Positions 22,801 to 34,800 of a stretch of DNA of 64,000 bases are shown piece by piece. The DNA lies in NCBI RefSeq assembly GCF_963678635.1, contig NC_087062.1, positions 53,888,473 to 53,952,472 on the forward strand, written 5' to 3'. Numbering within the stretch: position 1 is the stretch's first letter; each line of letters starts with the position of its first letter. Both the position numbers and the translations under genes were made by a program. The DNA comes from Symsagittifera roscoffensis (taxonomy: Eukaryota > Xenacoelomorpha > Acoela > Convolutidae). The notes under the pieces were generated by a model, which saw only the letters and a list, made by a program, of their open reading frames with translations, was not told the origin of the DNA and ran no database searches.

Positions 22801-25800
22801 TGAGAGTATTTTTTGCTTCTTTTTCAGGCAATCAGTGAGTTGGAGGATAGATTAGGCACCTTTTGTGGCTCAGATGTTGATGAAAAGGACATACATTCTG
22901 ATATATTTCTCAAATTGGGACACTACTCTCTCCTCCTGGAAAGGTTTCCTCAGGCACTTTCTGCTTACCAGAAATATCTATCCTTGAACGAAGACTCCTA
23001 TTGGAAGAACACGGCTTTCCTGTTTGGTCTAGGAATCGTATACTTTCATTTCAACTCCTTTCATTGGTTAGATTTTTGCCAAAGTCATTTGAAAATGATG
23101 TTAAGGGGGTGCAGTTGAATGTGATTTCAATTTTAGGGCTATTCGAGCGTTTCAACACATACTATACTGTGACCAGTCGTTCTCGAGAACCAAGGACGTG
23201 CATCTGTTTTTGGCGCTTCTCTTTAAGAATACAAGAGACTTCACATCTTGCAGCAAAGTAAATAAAAACTGTTTTCAAAATGAGCAGAATTTTTAAAAAA
23301 CATGGAAGCTAAACAGTTGTTAATGAATTATCCCGTGTTAAAAATGTGTTTGTTCCAGCATTTCAATTTTGCACTCTGTGACCCAAGTGAAAGTTTGCTG
23401 CTCACATTTCCAGAGAGTAAGCCGCTTTCGTCATTCTAATACATATTTTGCTGTTCCTGAAAAGTTAAAAGAGAATTTTTTTAGTCAAATTTCACGAAGC
23501 ACACGGCGAGGAGTTACAGGTTTGTCTTTCGTTTTCAGTCGAGCTTGACTTTTTTATTGGCATATTATAGAAATGTGCTGTTTTCCTGATTTTTTGCAGG
23601 GAAACAACGCACAAGCGAAGAAGGGGTTTGAGGAGATACTTTTGTATGAAGGTCTAGACGCAAAGACGAAGGCATTGGTTTTGAAACAACTCGGTAAGAC
23701 CATCGGTACTATTTAAACAAAATTTTAAAGGGCATTACGTTCATTAGTATGTGAAAGTTAAGTCAATTTATCGTCGTTCCATCTCTTGAGAATTATTGAA
23801 GTCTCCATTGTCGGGCAATCCCCGGCCTGGGACGAATGATGTTTTTTTTTCATTTATGTTCTAGCGCTGGTCTGGAGAAGGAGTCTTTGAAGAGTGTTTC
23901 AGTTTTCTTTTGGTGACGTTCTCGTATGTATGCCTGACTGCACCTCGTGGAAGTTTCATACCTGGCTATGGTAGAAGTGTTTGCTTTGAGTATCTGTTTG
24001 TTTCTGTACACAGGACGTGTCCTAGGTATGCCCTCTGTCTTTGCTGACTAAAGCCAATAGATCAGCGTGTGAGGACTTCATTGTTGGCTATTCCATCTGT
24101 CCCTTCGATCCTACCTAAAAATTTGAGACATGTAACCGAGAAGCATCTGGCGGTGAGATTTGCACAAGTTCTATGTCTGATATCCGTACGTCACAATGGA
24201 AGAAATACAAGTGTTCTCCAAAGAATCCATATTTCTTTGAACCGTACATTACTTTTCCAAAGCTTGTGCCGGTTACTGAAAAAAGTCCTTGCCGTATAAG
24301 GAAGAGCCGATCCATCTTCGATAACAACACTTCCCAGAACTTATTACTCTGCTCAATATCTGAATTTCCAATCTTCAAGCGACCCGCGGGGTCTGTCTGG
24401 ATTAGCTTGGTTTTGCCCCAATTTAAATAGAGCCCCAATTGTCGCATGTGCCGTGATCCATTCAACCCAGGCTGTCCGTTCTTTGATCGACTTTGCTAAA
24501 AATAAGTGTAAAAGAACGAAGTGATTGTCACTCAGTAGATCGAGATGAGTTTTTTAATCGTTTGATTTTCGAAAGAAAGAAAGAAAGAATTTATTTCTCA
24601 TTGTTAATGGTAAATATGCATATAACGAGAATTTAAACATGAAGCACCAGAAACAGTGACGGGACAGTTAACGAACCCAATTGGGTGATAGAGCACTGCC
24701 CATTTTATCAACTGAAATACGAAATTTGAGATCTTCAAAGAAAAGGAAAAATATAAATCTGAAAACATCAAATAAAATATTGGAAAAAAGTACTAAAGTT
24801 TGAATAAACAAAGCAGCAGATTTATGGCATTGTCTAGACAGGTTAATGACATACGGTCCAAGCTCTGCATCATTATTTAAAATGATTGTGCAATCGGAGT
24901 CGGTATAAAACCAACTTAGATAAGAAAATAGTTCAAATTCATCACTCATAATTTCTGAAACTCGCTAGTCGTAGGCACCCCCATTCGGTTTCAAAAACAA
25001 AACTTGAACTTGTTCACTTTACAGTTACTGCTTCTACTAACTGTGTCCTATCCCTTGAAGCCACTCTATCAGTAGTAGAATTGATGGGGCTAAACGGTCT
25101 GTAGACCCCTAACTGAGCCCATGCGGCAGTAACCAGCGAACAAGACGCATTGAAAACCATATTCAATTATACTTAGAAAAAACTTGCAACATGCAGGCAC
25201 CCCACATCTGTCATTCTCCGGCATTATCCTTGCATCCAAAAAATGTTAACAAAAACCAAATTTGATAAGCTCTTCATTGCTTAATATAAGCATCGCGAAT
25301 TTCGTGGGCAATGCGTTGAAGATCTGAATTGGAAACTTGATCAAAGTTTTTTTCGAAATAAGGAATTTTCTTAAGTATATTAAAGAGCTTAGCTCCTCTG
25401 TAACTAATTGAAGTTCTTTGAATTTTGTTTAATAAATTAGGAATTTTCGTTAAATTAAAAGTTGACCTTCTGTTCATATACGACGGTTTATCAAATACAA
25501 AAGGCTCATTTAAAAAAGTTTTAGAGTGTAGTCTTGCCATTGATCGCAAAACAAACTTGAGAAGTTCATACACATGCAGCTCGTGAACTATTAACAATTT
25601 TTCATCCTTAAATCCTTGTCGAATGCTTCGTATTTTCTTTTGAAAAAATCAATCGGGATTTTTTTCCTTTGAATAAGGTAAAAAGAGGTAAAAGGTTTGT
25701 ATAGGAAGTGCAACCATACACCAATATTCCATATTGTAAAATGGTTTGGATATTAGAGCCATAATAATCAATCATAACAGTTTTGGGAACATAATGACGC

Positions 25801-28800
25801 ATTTTCGAAACAATGCCACATTGTTTTCTCAGCTTAGATCATATGAAATTATTATGAATCAAATGATAATTTAGCATCTACATAAACACCAAGATATTTG
25901 CATGACCCTTAAATTTTCAAAGGTATGCTATTAATAAACAATTACTGGTTGGAAGCACTGTTAAGAGATACACTAACTTGTACATTTTTGTCCACATTGA
26001 GAGATAATTTTTTTCTCAAAATTAGCCACTCATTTATAGCTTCTAAGTCTTGATTGAAGCTCTTAACCGAGCAGTTTAGTCCAGTGATTTTTGTGTCGTC
26101 GGCAAATAGAAAAATTTCGCTAAATTTGCAGATTTTTGGAAGGTCGTTTGTATATATAAGAAACAGCAGAGGCACCAAAATGGATCCCTGTGGAACACCA
26201 CAATCCATATTTCGCCACGTTGATCGCGTTTCACCAATTTGGACAACTTATTTGCGGTGCTTTAAGTAACTTTTGAACCAAAGTGAACTTTTTGCACTGA
26301 CGCCATACATTTCTAACATGAAAAAGAATCTCATGATCAAGTGTGTCAAAAGCTTTTTTTAAATGAAGGAAAACTTTTCTCTTGGGTGATTTGGTTTTGT
26401 CCATACGACATTTCTCTGTTACTTCGGCAGTAGCATAAATAATTTTGTGTTTTTCAGAAACCAAATTGTTTGATATAAATCAGTGAGTTTCTTTCAAGAT
26501 AGCTGTACATTCGGTTGTACATTGCTCGTTCAAATACCTTACTCCAGGTTGCAAGAAGTGATATTGGTCGATAGTTACTGACATCCAATTTCGACCCTGC
26601 TTTATATAAATGATATACTACCGCTTGAGCTTGAGCGGTAGGAAAACATCCTGATTTAAAGGATAGTTCAATGAGTTTTTTCAAGAAGGGAACAATTGTG
26701 AATGAACTAGCTTTAGCTATTAGATAACTAATTCCATCTATTCCAGAAGATAATTTGTTTTGTAGCGCTGAAAGAATTACTACAATTTCATTTTCAGTGA
26801 TTGTATCTAAACGCATGCCAAAACGAGGAAGCTCAGAATAAAGTTGATCGGATTCTAATTTAGGTATTTAATTAGCTAAATGACTGCCAATAGAAGAAAA
26901 AAGTCTTTGATTTCATTTGCGATAGCTAGTATGTCGCTAACAACGTCGCCACTACTTCCATTTGTCGAAACTATTGTTCTACTTGATGTATTTGTTATAC
27001 CCTTCAAATCATTTAGTAATTTGTATACTTTCTTTGAGTCACCAATACATATTTTGAATTTATTATAGTGAAACTTTTATTTTTATTTCAATTTCAACTT
27101 TACTCCTGGCAGATTCCAAAGGAAATCTTGCTCTAACATTATTTTTGTTTTTTGACCAAGCTTTATTAGGTCTGTTACGCTTGGATATGAAGTTTTTGAA
27201 ATGATTGCACAACCAGGGGCTGTCAATGTTTCGTTTTTTGGTTTTTGATTTTCTAAGCGGCGCATAGCTATTTAATTTTCCGCAGTTCAAAGGAAGGCAA
27301 ACTCCATTGTACTATGAAAAACATGAATGACTTTTTGTTTTGATAATAAGCTTTAATTTTCAGAATTTTTGGCGGAAGAAAACAATTACCTATTGATTCA
27401 GTTTTACTATCACCTAAAAAATTACATATTGATTAAGTTTTCTCTAAGTGAGATAAATTTCAGAAAAAAAGGCCAATCATAAAGGATTAACGAGGTAAAA
27501 AGAGCTTGAATGTCGTATGTTTTTTGCTGGGTGTTCTGTTGGCTACATTTGGCTATTTGCTGGTGTTTTTAAGGGTGGCTTCACGAAACTGTCGAAGAGT
27601 TTGGAACAGAGGTAAACGCAAGAGTGAGTGCAGCAGTAGATTTCTACCACCAGTCTCAAGACTGTAATCCAGAAGACGGAGAAGTCTACTACTATTTGGG
27701 CAGGTTAGCAGATACAGCTCTATCTCAGTTTGCGCTTCACATCCCCTTCAGAAATCCTTTTGAAAATTTGGAGGCTCGGCATACCAAAGCTCGCTTCACC
27801 ACCATTCCCTTATGTATGTTATTGTTTTTGCAGGTGTCACGCTTTACTAGGAGACGTACAAGCTGCTTTCGGATATTATAGATCTGCAATAGACAAACGG
27901 GAATCGTGTCCGGATACCTGGTGTTCCATAGGGTGAGTAAACATTCAATTTTAACAAACAAACTTCGGTATTTTTATTCAACAGCAAAGTATTTGAAACA
28001 GTTGAAGTCTTCCTGGATTGTGGTGGGCATTTTGGGATTTGCTTGCCCAAGAAGTGAACTATGTTTTTTGATGTGCCAGAAAAATTGAAGCTACAAAAAA
28101 TTTGAAATGTGGAAATTAAAGAATCAGGTTTATTGTTTTTTAGTGTGTTGTATCAGCAACAGGGCCAACCGTCGGATGCTCTGCAGGCGTTCATCTGTGC
28201 CGTGCAATTAGAAGAAGACCACGTGTCCGCCTGGCTCAACCTCGGCATACTCTACGAGAGCGAAAAGCAGTGCAGAGACGCCTTCATTTGTTACCAAAAC
28301 GCGTCCAGAAAATCAAGAGGTGAGTTGATTGAAAGATCTCAAAATCATGATATATCATTTCATCAAGGGAGTTCAACGTGAGAAAATGGCGTATCACTTT
28401 GTATGGGTTCTAAATAAGAGCTAAAAAAGAGCACTAAACTTTTTATCAACACATTTTTGTCAAATATCACCCACAAGATTACTAGAACAGCTGTCGGATC
28501 ATTTATTTAACCTCAGACAATAACAAGTTGTAACCCACTTTTTTGTTCTCTAGGGTTACGTAGAAAAGGGTCTGCAAAAGGTAATAAAACACTGGCTTTA
28601 GTTTGAATTGTTGGCAATTCTGTTCTCTCAATAATGTTTCTTGTAACAGTAATATTTTTAGTATTGATTAATAACCTACTGAATATGCGTTGTTTGCTTA
28701 GACCTTACGGAAGCACTTCGACCACGATTAGAGTCTTTACGAGCCGAAGTCATGGCTTCTCAACAGAAAAACAAGCTCAGCATGAATTCACCGACCTTCA

Positions 28801-31800
28801 AACAACAAGGTTTGATCCAAGGAGGAACCCAAAACGCGCAATTGGGCTCACATAACAGGAAATTGCACTCAATAGACGAAGCCTGGAACCTCCCGATTCC
28901 CGCAGAATTGACCTCGCGAAGACGTGTGAAGAACTCGAAACGCGGCAGTGAACCAACTATAATGGATATAGGGTCCACAGTCCAGCCAGGAGGACCGGGA
29001 CTAATTGTTTCAGATGGAGATATTGTGGGCGGAAAAAGACAACGTCAGGGAAATGCTCCAATCCATGGCCAAGAAGCAGTGCCTGCGTTCCCGCCCGAAG
29101 AGTTCGAACAAATGCGAAGTTTGGAGACACAGTTGAAAACTATGGGACAACTTCAGCCCAGTCTACAGGTATTTACATGGATTTCGAACTTCGCGGCGTC
29201 AGTAAGAACTAGGGCATAGAGTGGACTTTTTAATCGATGAGAGCTACCTAAAACAAAGCTAATCAGCCTAGAAACCTCAGGGATCTCTCAATCTTGACGC
29301 AGTGCCAATTAATGGAGTCAAGACAGGTATTTAGGTCTCATAAGTTAATCACCCTCAAATTGATCTTTTCGAGGTTTGACTTTGATTTTTTACTTCGGCT
29401 TATCCCTCTCACACCTCGCATGATTGTCTTAATTTGGTACAACGGCCGAGTGATTTAACAAGGTTAAGTATACAGACCAAACATGTTTATCGTGGTCTAA
29501 TCTGCATCAGAGGCCTAATTGGGGGTGGGGGGGGGGTTTACAGATTGCGCTTCCCCTCATACTTCGACTCTCTCACCATCCAAAGGGTCCTCCTTTGGTA
29601 CGATTTATTTACGATATCGCTTTTTGGTCGATCGAACCTACATTTTGTTTCGGGTAAAAATATATACTAATTTTGAGGGGGAGCGAACGCCAAAAAAACT
29701 CAATTTTGCTCATTACTCATTTGCGTTTTTTTCCAAAAATTTGCCTAAGGCGCAAGAAAGTTTTAAATAGAAAGTTAGGGTCTTCCTAGTGTTTTAATGC
29801 TGTTTTCGAGTTTCCCACCCCCTCGTAAATTTACAAAATAAAGCTGTTCAAAAATTGTTCACATCGCATTTTACATGTGAACTATGTTGTAAAAATTTGT
29901 TCGCCTGTTCACACTTAATGCAGTTTACCACATGAAAACTCATTTTAACTTCTCTTTCATTTATTGATATTCCGAAAAAATCCAAGGGGGGAACTGGAAA
30001 AGAGCCTGTTTTAAGAGAGTTCGGAACATCTATTTGGTCGATCTAAAAAATAAGTCGAGGCGATGCGGTAGTGATAGTGCCCAGCAATCATATGATTGCT
30101 GGTTCAAATCACAAGTGCGCTGCAATTTGCAGGGTGAGCTCATGCTAGTAAAACATAATGAGCGCTGGTTATAAGCGCTCTTTTTGACGTAAAAATTAAC
30201 CTACAAGTTAGTCATCCGGGCAGGTTGACTGAATAAAAATTCTTGAAATTCTGCTTCCTCCCTTGAGAAAAATCCTAGATCCACCCGTAGTCCACGTGCC
30301 AATTTTTAAGAGTCGATGAACGTAGTTAAGACTCTTATATAGGTCGTGAACTACGGGTGGATCTAGGATTACGATGGACCTAGTAACGAAAGTGGAATTT
30401 AATTTTCAGTTTCCCTGCGAAACAAAAAGTTTACTAATTGATTCATTTTTCTTAAATTTGGTTTATTTTTAGCAACCAAGTGTCAATCATAAATGGTTCT
30501 AGAATTTCAAACGAGCTTTAAGGCCATCTATTATTTTCTGTGAATTTCGAAAGTTGAAGTTTTTCTCAAAAAACAAGTCACTGTCTTTTTCTGTTTACTT
30601 GCGTTCATTGACTCTTTTCCCACTTTCTGTTGGCTATGTTTATAACAATCGGACCATGTGAACTTAAATTTACTAGTAAAATTCGAAGCTTTTTACTTCA
30701 AGTTTATTTGCTAAATGGAAGTCGAAACACGCTCTCCGGTTCAAATTGCAAATTGACTCACTTGTAGTTTTTAAAGTAGGATTTAGTTTACAGAGTACTC
30801 AATAGAATAACAATTTACCTAATGATGATGTTTAGTCAAATTGGACTAGTTTTTATCACAAAAATTTGCTTGGAAAAAGATCTCAACGAGAAGGGGCGAG
30901 TAAACAATATGCATTATAAAGCAGCTTGAATTTTTTCCGCTATATTTTTGGCTTTTATTTTCTTTCGTGATTTTCATTTTAGATGAGATTATCTCAGTTA
31001 AAAGTGAAGTTTCAACAATTCCAGACCGGGCAGAGCAAACGACTGGTGTTAGCATCTTCCTCCTCTGTCGCCTCTCCTCCTTCTGCCAGTGCAATTCCAG
31101 GATCCATTCCTCAATTGGGGCCATCTGAGTCGACTGCATATCAACATCAGTCAGCTGTCGCTGCCCCTTACCTAACCCAATCCAACGGCAATAACTTTGC
31201 TCCAGGTATTTTGAATTGAAGCTGCCATGTTGATTAAGTAAAACCGAATTTTATCCTGGTAGATTTCAACAGAACAAGGAATTGCGTTGTCCTCCGATTT
31301 TAAGAAGCTGAGGTGTATAAATGAAAAATCAAACCAACAGCTTAGACTGCTGCAATGTGGAAAACTTCTTTAGCACTGTCTAGTTTCAACGTTTCATGAT
31401 CTGTTTCAGAACAAGTGCTGGACATCAATATCAAGATGGACACCAACGAAAACAGTGCTCCTTCTAAACCTTCCTTAGACTTAACCGACACGCTTAATGT
31501 GCTCCATTCAATGGTAGATCGAGGTGCGCAAGCCACTCTACTGCCAGTTAAAGACGCTGCTAAACTTCTTTCGGAATCTACGCATACCGGTGAGCTCAAG
31601 GAAGAGCATGACCTTAGACAGCCGCTTCCTCCAATATTCAATGTGCAAGGTACGACTTGGAAGCCAAAAGAAGTGCCACCGTCAATTCACATTCACTTAT
31701 CGCCAGAACTGCTTAAAACGGTTAAAGACTACGACAACAATGTAGATGATGTGGATGCTTGGAGAGTGCTGAACCATGAGCTCCCACCACCATTACCACC

Positions 31801-34800
31801 TGAGGTGCCCAAAAATTCCACTCCCGAGCAAAATGGAGGATCGGAACATTCGAACATTGCGTGGTTACATCCTCCGACGCCCACAGTTACGGTGGAATCT
31901 AAGAGAGAGGCATATTCGGAGAAACTGATGGAGTATGTTCTTCTGAAGAACCAGCCAGTGACTGTGATTAAAGGCCTGACAACTGCGCTCAAAATTGGTC
32001 AGTGATGAATAATTTCTTTTTCAAGAGAAACCTGAATAGTCTCGATTTTGAACCAGAAAAGAAAGCTGCGTGTAAAAGTTGAAGAACATTTTCAGCCAGT
32101 TAGCCAGAGATTGGTTCGGTCGAATACTGAGTGCATGAAAATTGAGTGCATGTTGAGTGTTATTTTAGATCTGAGTTTGTTCACGACCAAATCACTGTGC
32201 GAATACAACCCAGAGCACCCAGTTGAGGTCCGCAATCAAGTGAATCAACCTCCGGACGAGAACTGGGGAGGACCGCCTGGCGAATACGTGTTCCAGTGCT
32301 GGCCATGTTCATCCAGCAAAGCGACCTCAACCATCACCAAGTATGCACACTATCAAGTGTCAATGTTCCTAGCTCATCAACAGGAAGCACAGTCGGGCAC
32401 GAATTCATCGCCGAGCACAAAGAACGGCACAACGCCTCAATGCTCTTCGCCCGAACTGTCTTCGGCAGAAGGCAGCCCGAGTAAGTCTAAGAGGGGCAAA
32501 AAACAGAAGTTTAAGCCAATCAAGTTTGGAACTAATGTGGACTTGTCTGATGAAAAGAAATGGGGTCCGCAATTGCAGGAGATCAGCAAGCTGCCAATAT
32601 TCTGCAGGGTAATTGCTTTGAATCATGCTATAATATCATACGGATGATATCTGCCATTTTTTTATTTGAGAAAAAAGATCTACCATCTTTTTGGTTTATT
32701 AAGAGTAATGAACGTAGTGAAGACTCTCATATAGGTCTTGCTGATTTTTTTTTCAGGAAAAAGTCTTAAAATATTGATGCACTTTGCTATATATGCCCTT
32801 TTTGAGTTCGAGTGAAATTTATCTGCTGAAATTGACGTAAATAGCCCTCTCCAAATACGAACATGCAAATGGCGCAAAAATTTGTGAACTATTTCTAGTT
32901 TCGAAAGTGGAAATTAGTTTTTGATTTCCAGTTTTCTCCAGTTGGGTTAATGTTATTTAAAAAGCGCCAATCATAAATCAGTCTAGAAACTCAAAGAGCT
33001 TAAAGGGCATCTATTTTTTTCTTTGAAATTCTAAAGTTGCGATTTTTTCAACAAAGTTATAGTTTTTTTAATGTTTACTTGACGTTCATTACTCTTTTCC
33101 AATCTTCGATTGGCTATGTTTTGTTAATTGTACGGTATCTAAATTGAAGAGTAGTTCATTCTTTAGCTAATCTCTGCTGCTAACATGCTGAGTCACCTGC
33201 CACATACAATCCTCGGCATGAACTCAGTCCAACTGTACATGAAGGTACCAGGGTGCAGGACTCCGGGTCATCAGGAAAACCTTAACTTCTGCTCCGTCAA
33301 TATCAACATCGGACCAGGAAACTGCGAGTGGTTTGCAGTCGACACCGAATACTGGGGAGTGATTCAGAGGCTATGTGAAAGGAACAACACTAACTTCCTG
33401 CATGGTTCTTGGTGGCCACTTCTACAGGATCTGGAAGATATGAAGGTGCCAGTTTACCGCTTCATCCAGAAGCCAGGAGATCTGGTGTTCATCAATGCTG
33501 GCGTGGTACACTGGGTGCAATCTACTGGATTCTGTAATAACATAGCCTGGAATGTTGGTCCTCTCAACGGTAAGTGTTGAGTAGCATTATGAACAAAAAA
33601 CTTTTCTTCCTAATAATGAAAAAATGAGCAGTATTCAGCATTCAGCTTTCGCTACTATTCATTCAAATGCTAGAAAATTATTCAGGATTTCTCCCAATTT
33701 GCGAAATCACGAAAATCAGAAGCATTCGTCCTTATAAGGTGTTGAGCTTCCTAAATCATTGAATCTTGTTTGACCATCTTTAAAGAGTTGGTGAAAGATT
33801 TTACTGCTCAGATGGTAGTTGTTGCGAGCTTTTAGAAAAATATTCAGAGAATCCAAAGTTTATCAGCCATTTTTTTTCAATTTTGATGTGTTTTTTTTGT
33901 CAGGCTACCAGTACAGTCTGGCGGTGGAGAGATACGAGTGGAACAAACTGCAGAACTACCGCAGTCTCGTGCCCATGATCACTCTCACGTGGAATCTAGC
34001 CCGCAATGTGCGCGTGACTGACCAAAGCCTATACCTAGGAATGAAGTGAGTGGAAGCTAGCAAGCGTTATCAAATCGGACTTTTTTCAATTCCACCTGTT
34101 TTTTTTTCAAAGGAAAAATTTGAAAAAACTGCATATTATTTGTCAGCTTGTTTTTTGCTTAACTTCCACATTTTGGAAATGTTTTTTTTTGCTGTACGCA
34201 ATTTTCATTATAATAGCTTTAAGTGTGTGATTTACTGCAATTTGTAATTTTACTAGCCTCGACTTCGCATATTCCTTTTTTAAAGAGTAATGAACGTAGT
34301 GAATACTCTTATGGTCCTGGTGATTTTTTTTTCTTTCAGAAGAAAGTCTTAAAATGCTCTAAAAACTACAGATATACATCCATACATATTCAGGCATTTA
34401 TGAATGCCTTGTTAGAGCTCAGTATATAATCATCTGCTGAGAATTGGTAAATTGTCTCTTCAAATACGATATTGTCTCTCCAAATACGAACGTGGAAGTG
34501 GCGCAAAAAACGTGAACGACTTCTAGATTCGAAAGTGGAACTTAAGTCTTAGATTTCTTAGCGGAATAGAAATTTTACCTATTAATCCAGTTTCTCAAAT
34601 TGAGTTAATTTAATAAAAAAAGTGTCAATCATAAATTCATTTGTTTGGAATTTTGTTTGGAGTTATGCTATAAAATTTTTTTTACTTTGAAGTTTGAAAT
34701 TCAAGTGTTTTTTCTTTCTGTTTACTTGCGTTCATTACTCTTCTCTATCTGTCACTTGGATAAGTTGTTCGCTTGAAAACTTCATTCGGTCCAAAAAATT

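Noticed and set aside
31342..32626. - strand ORFs opposite KDM6A exons (31342-31641, 31729-31992, 32405-32626)
   Set aside because: They are shadows of well-supported coding exons on the + strand.
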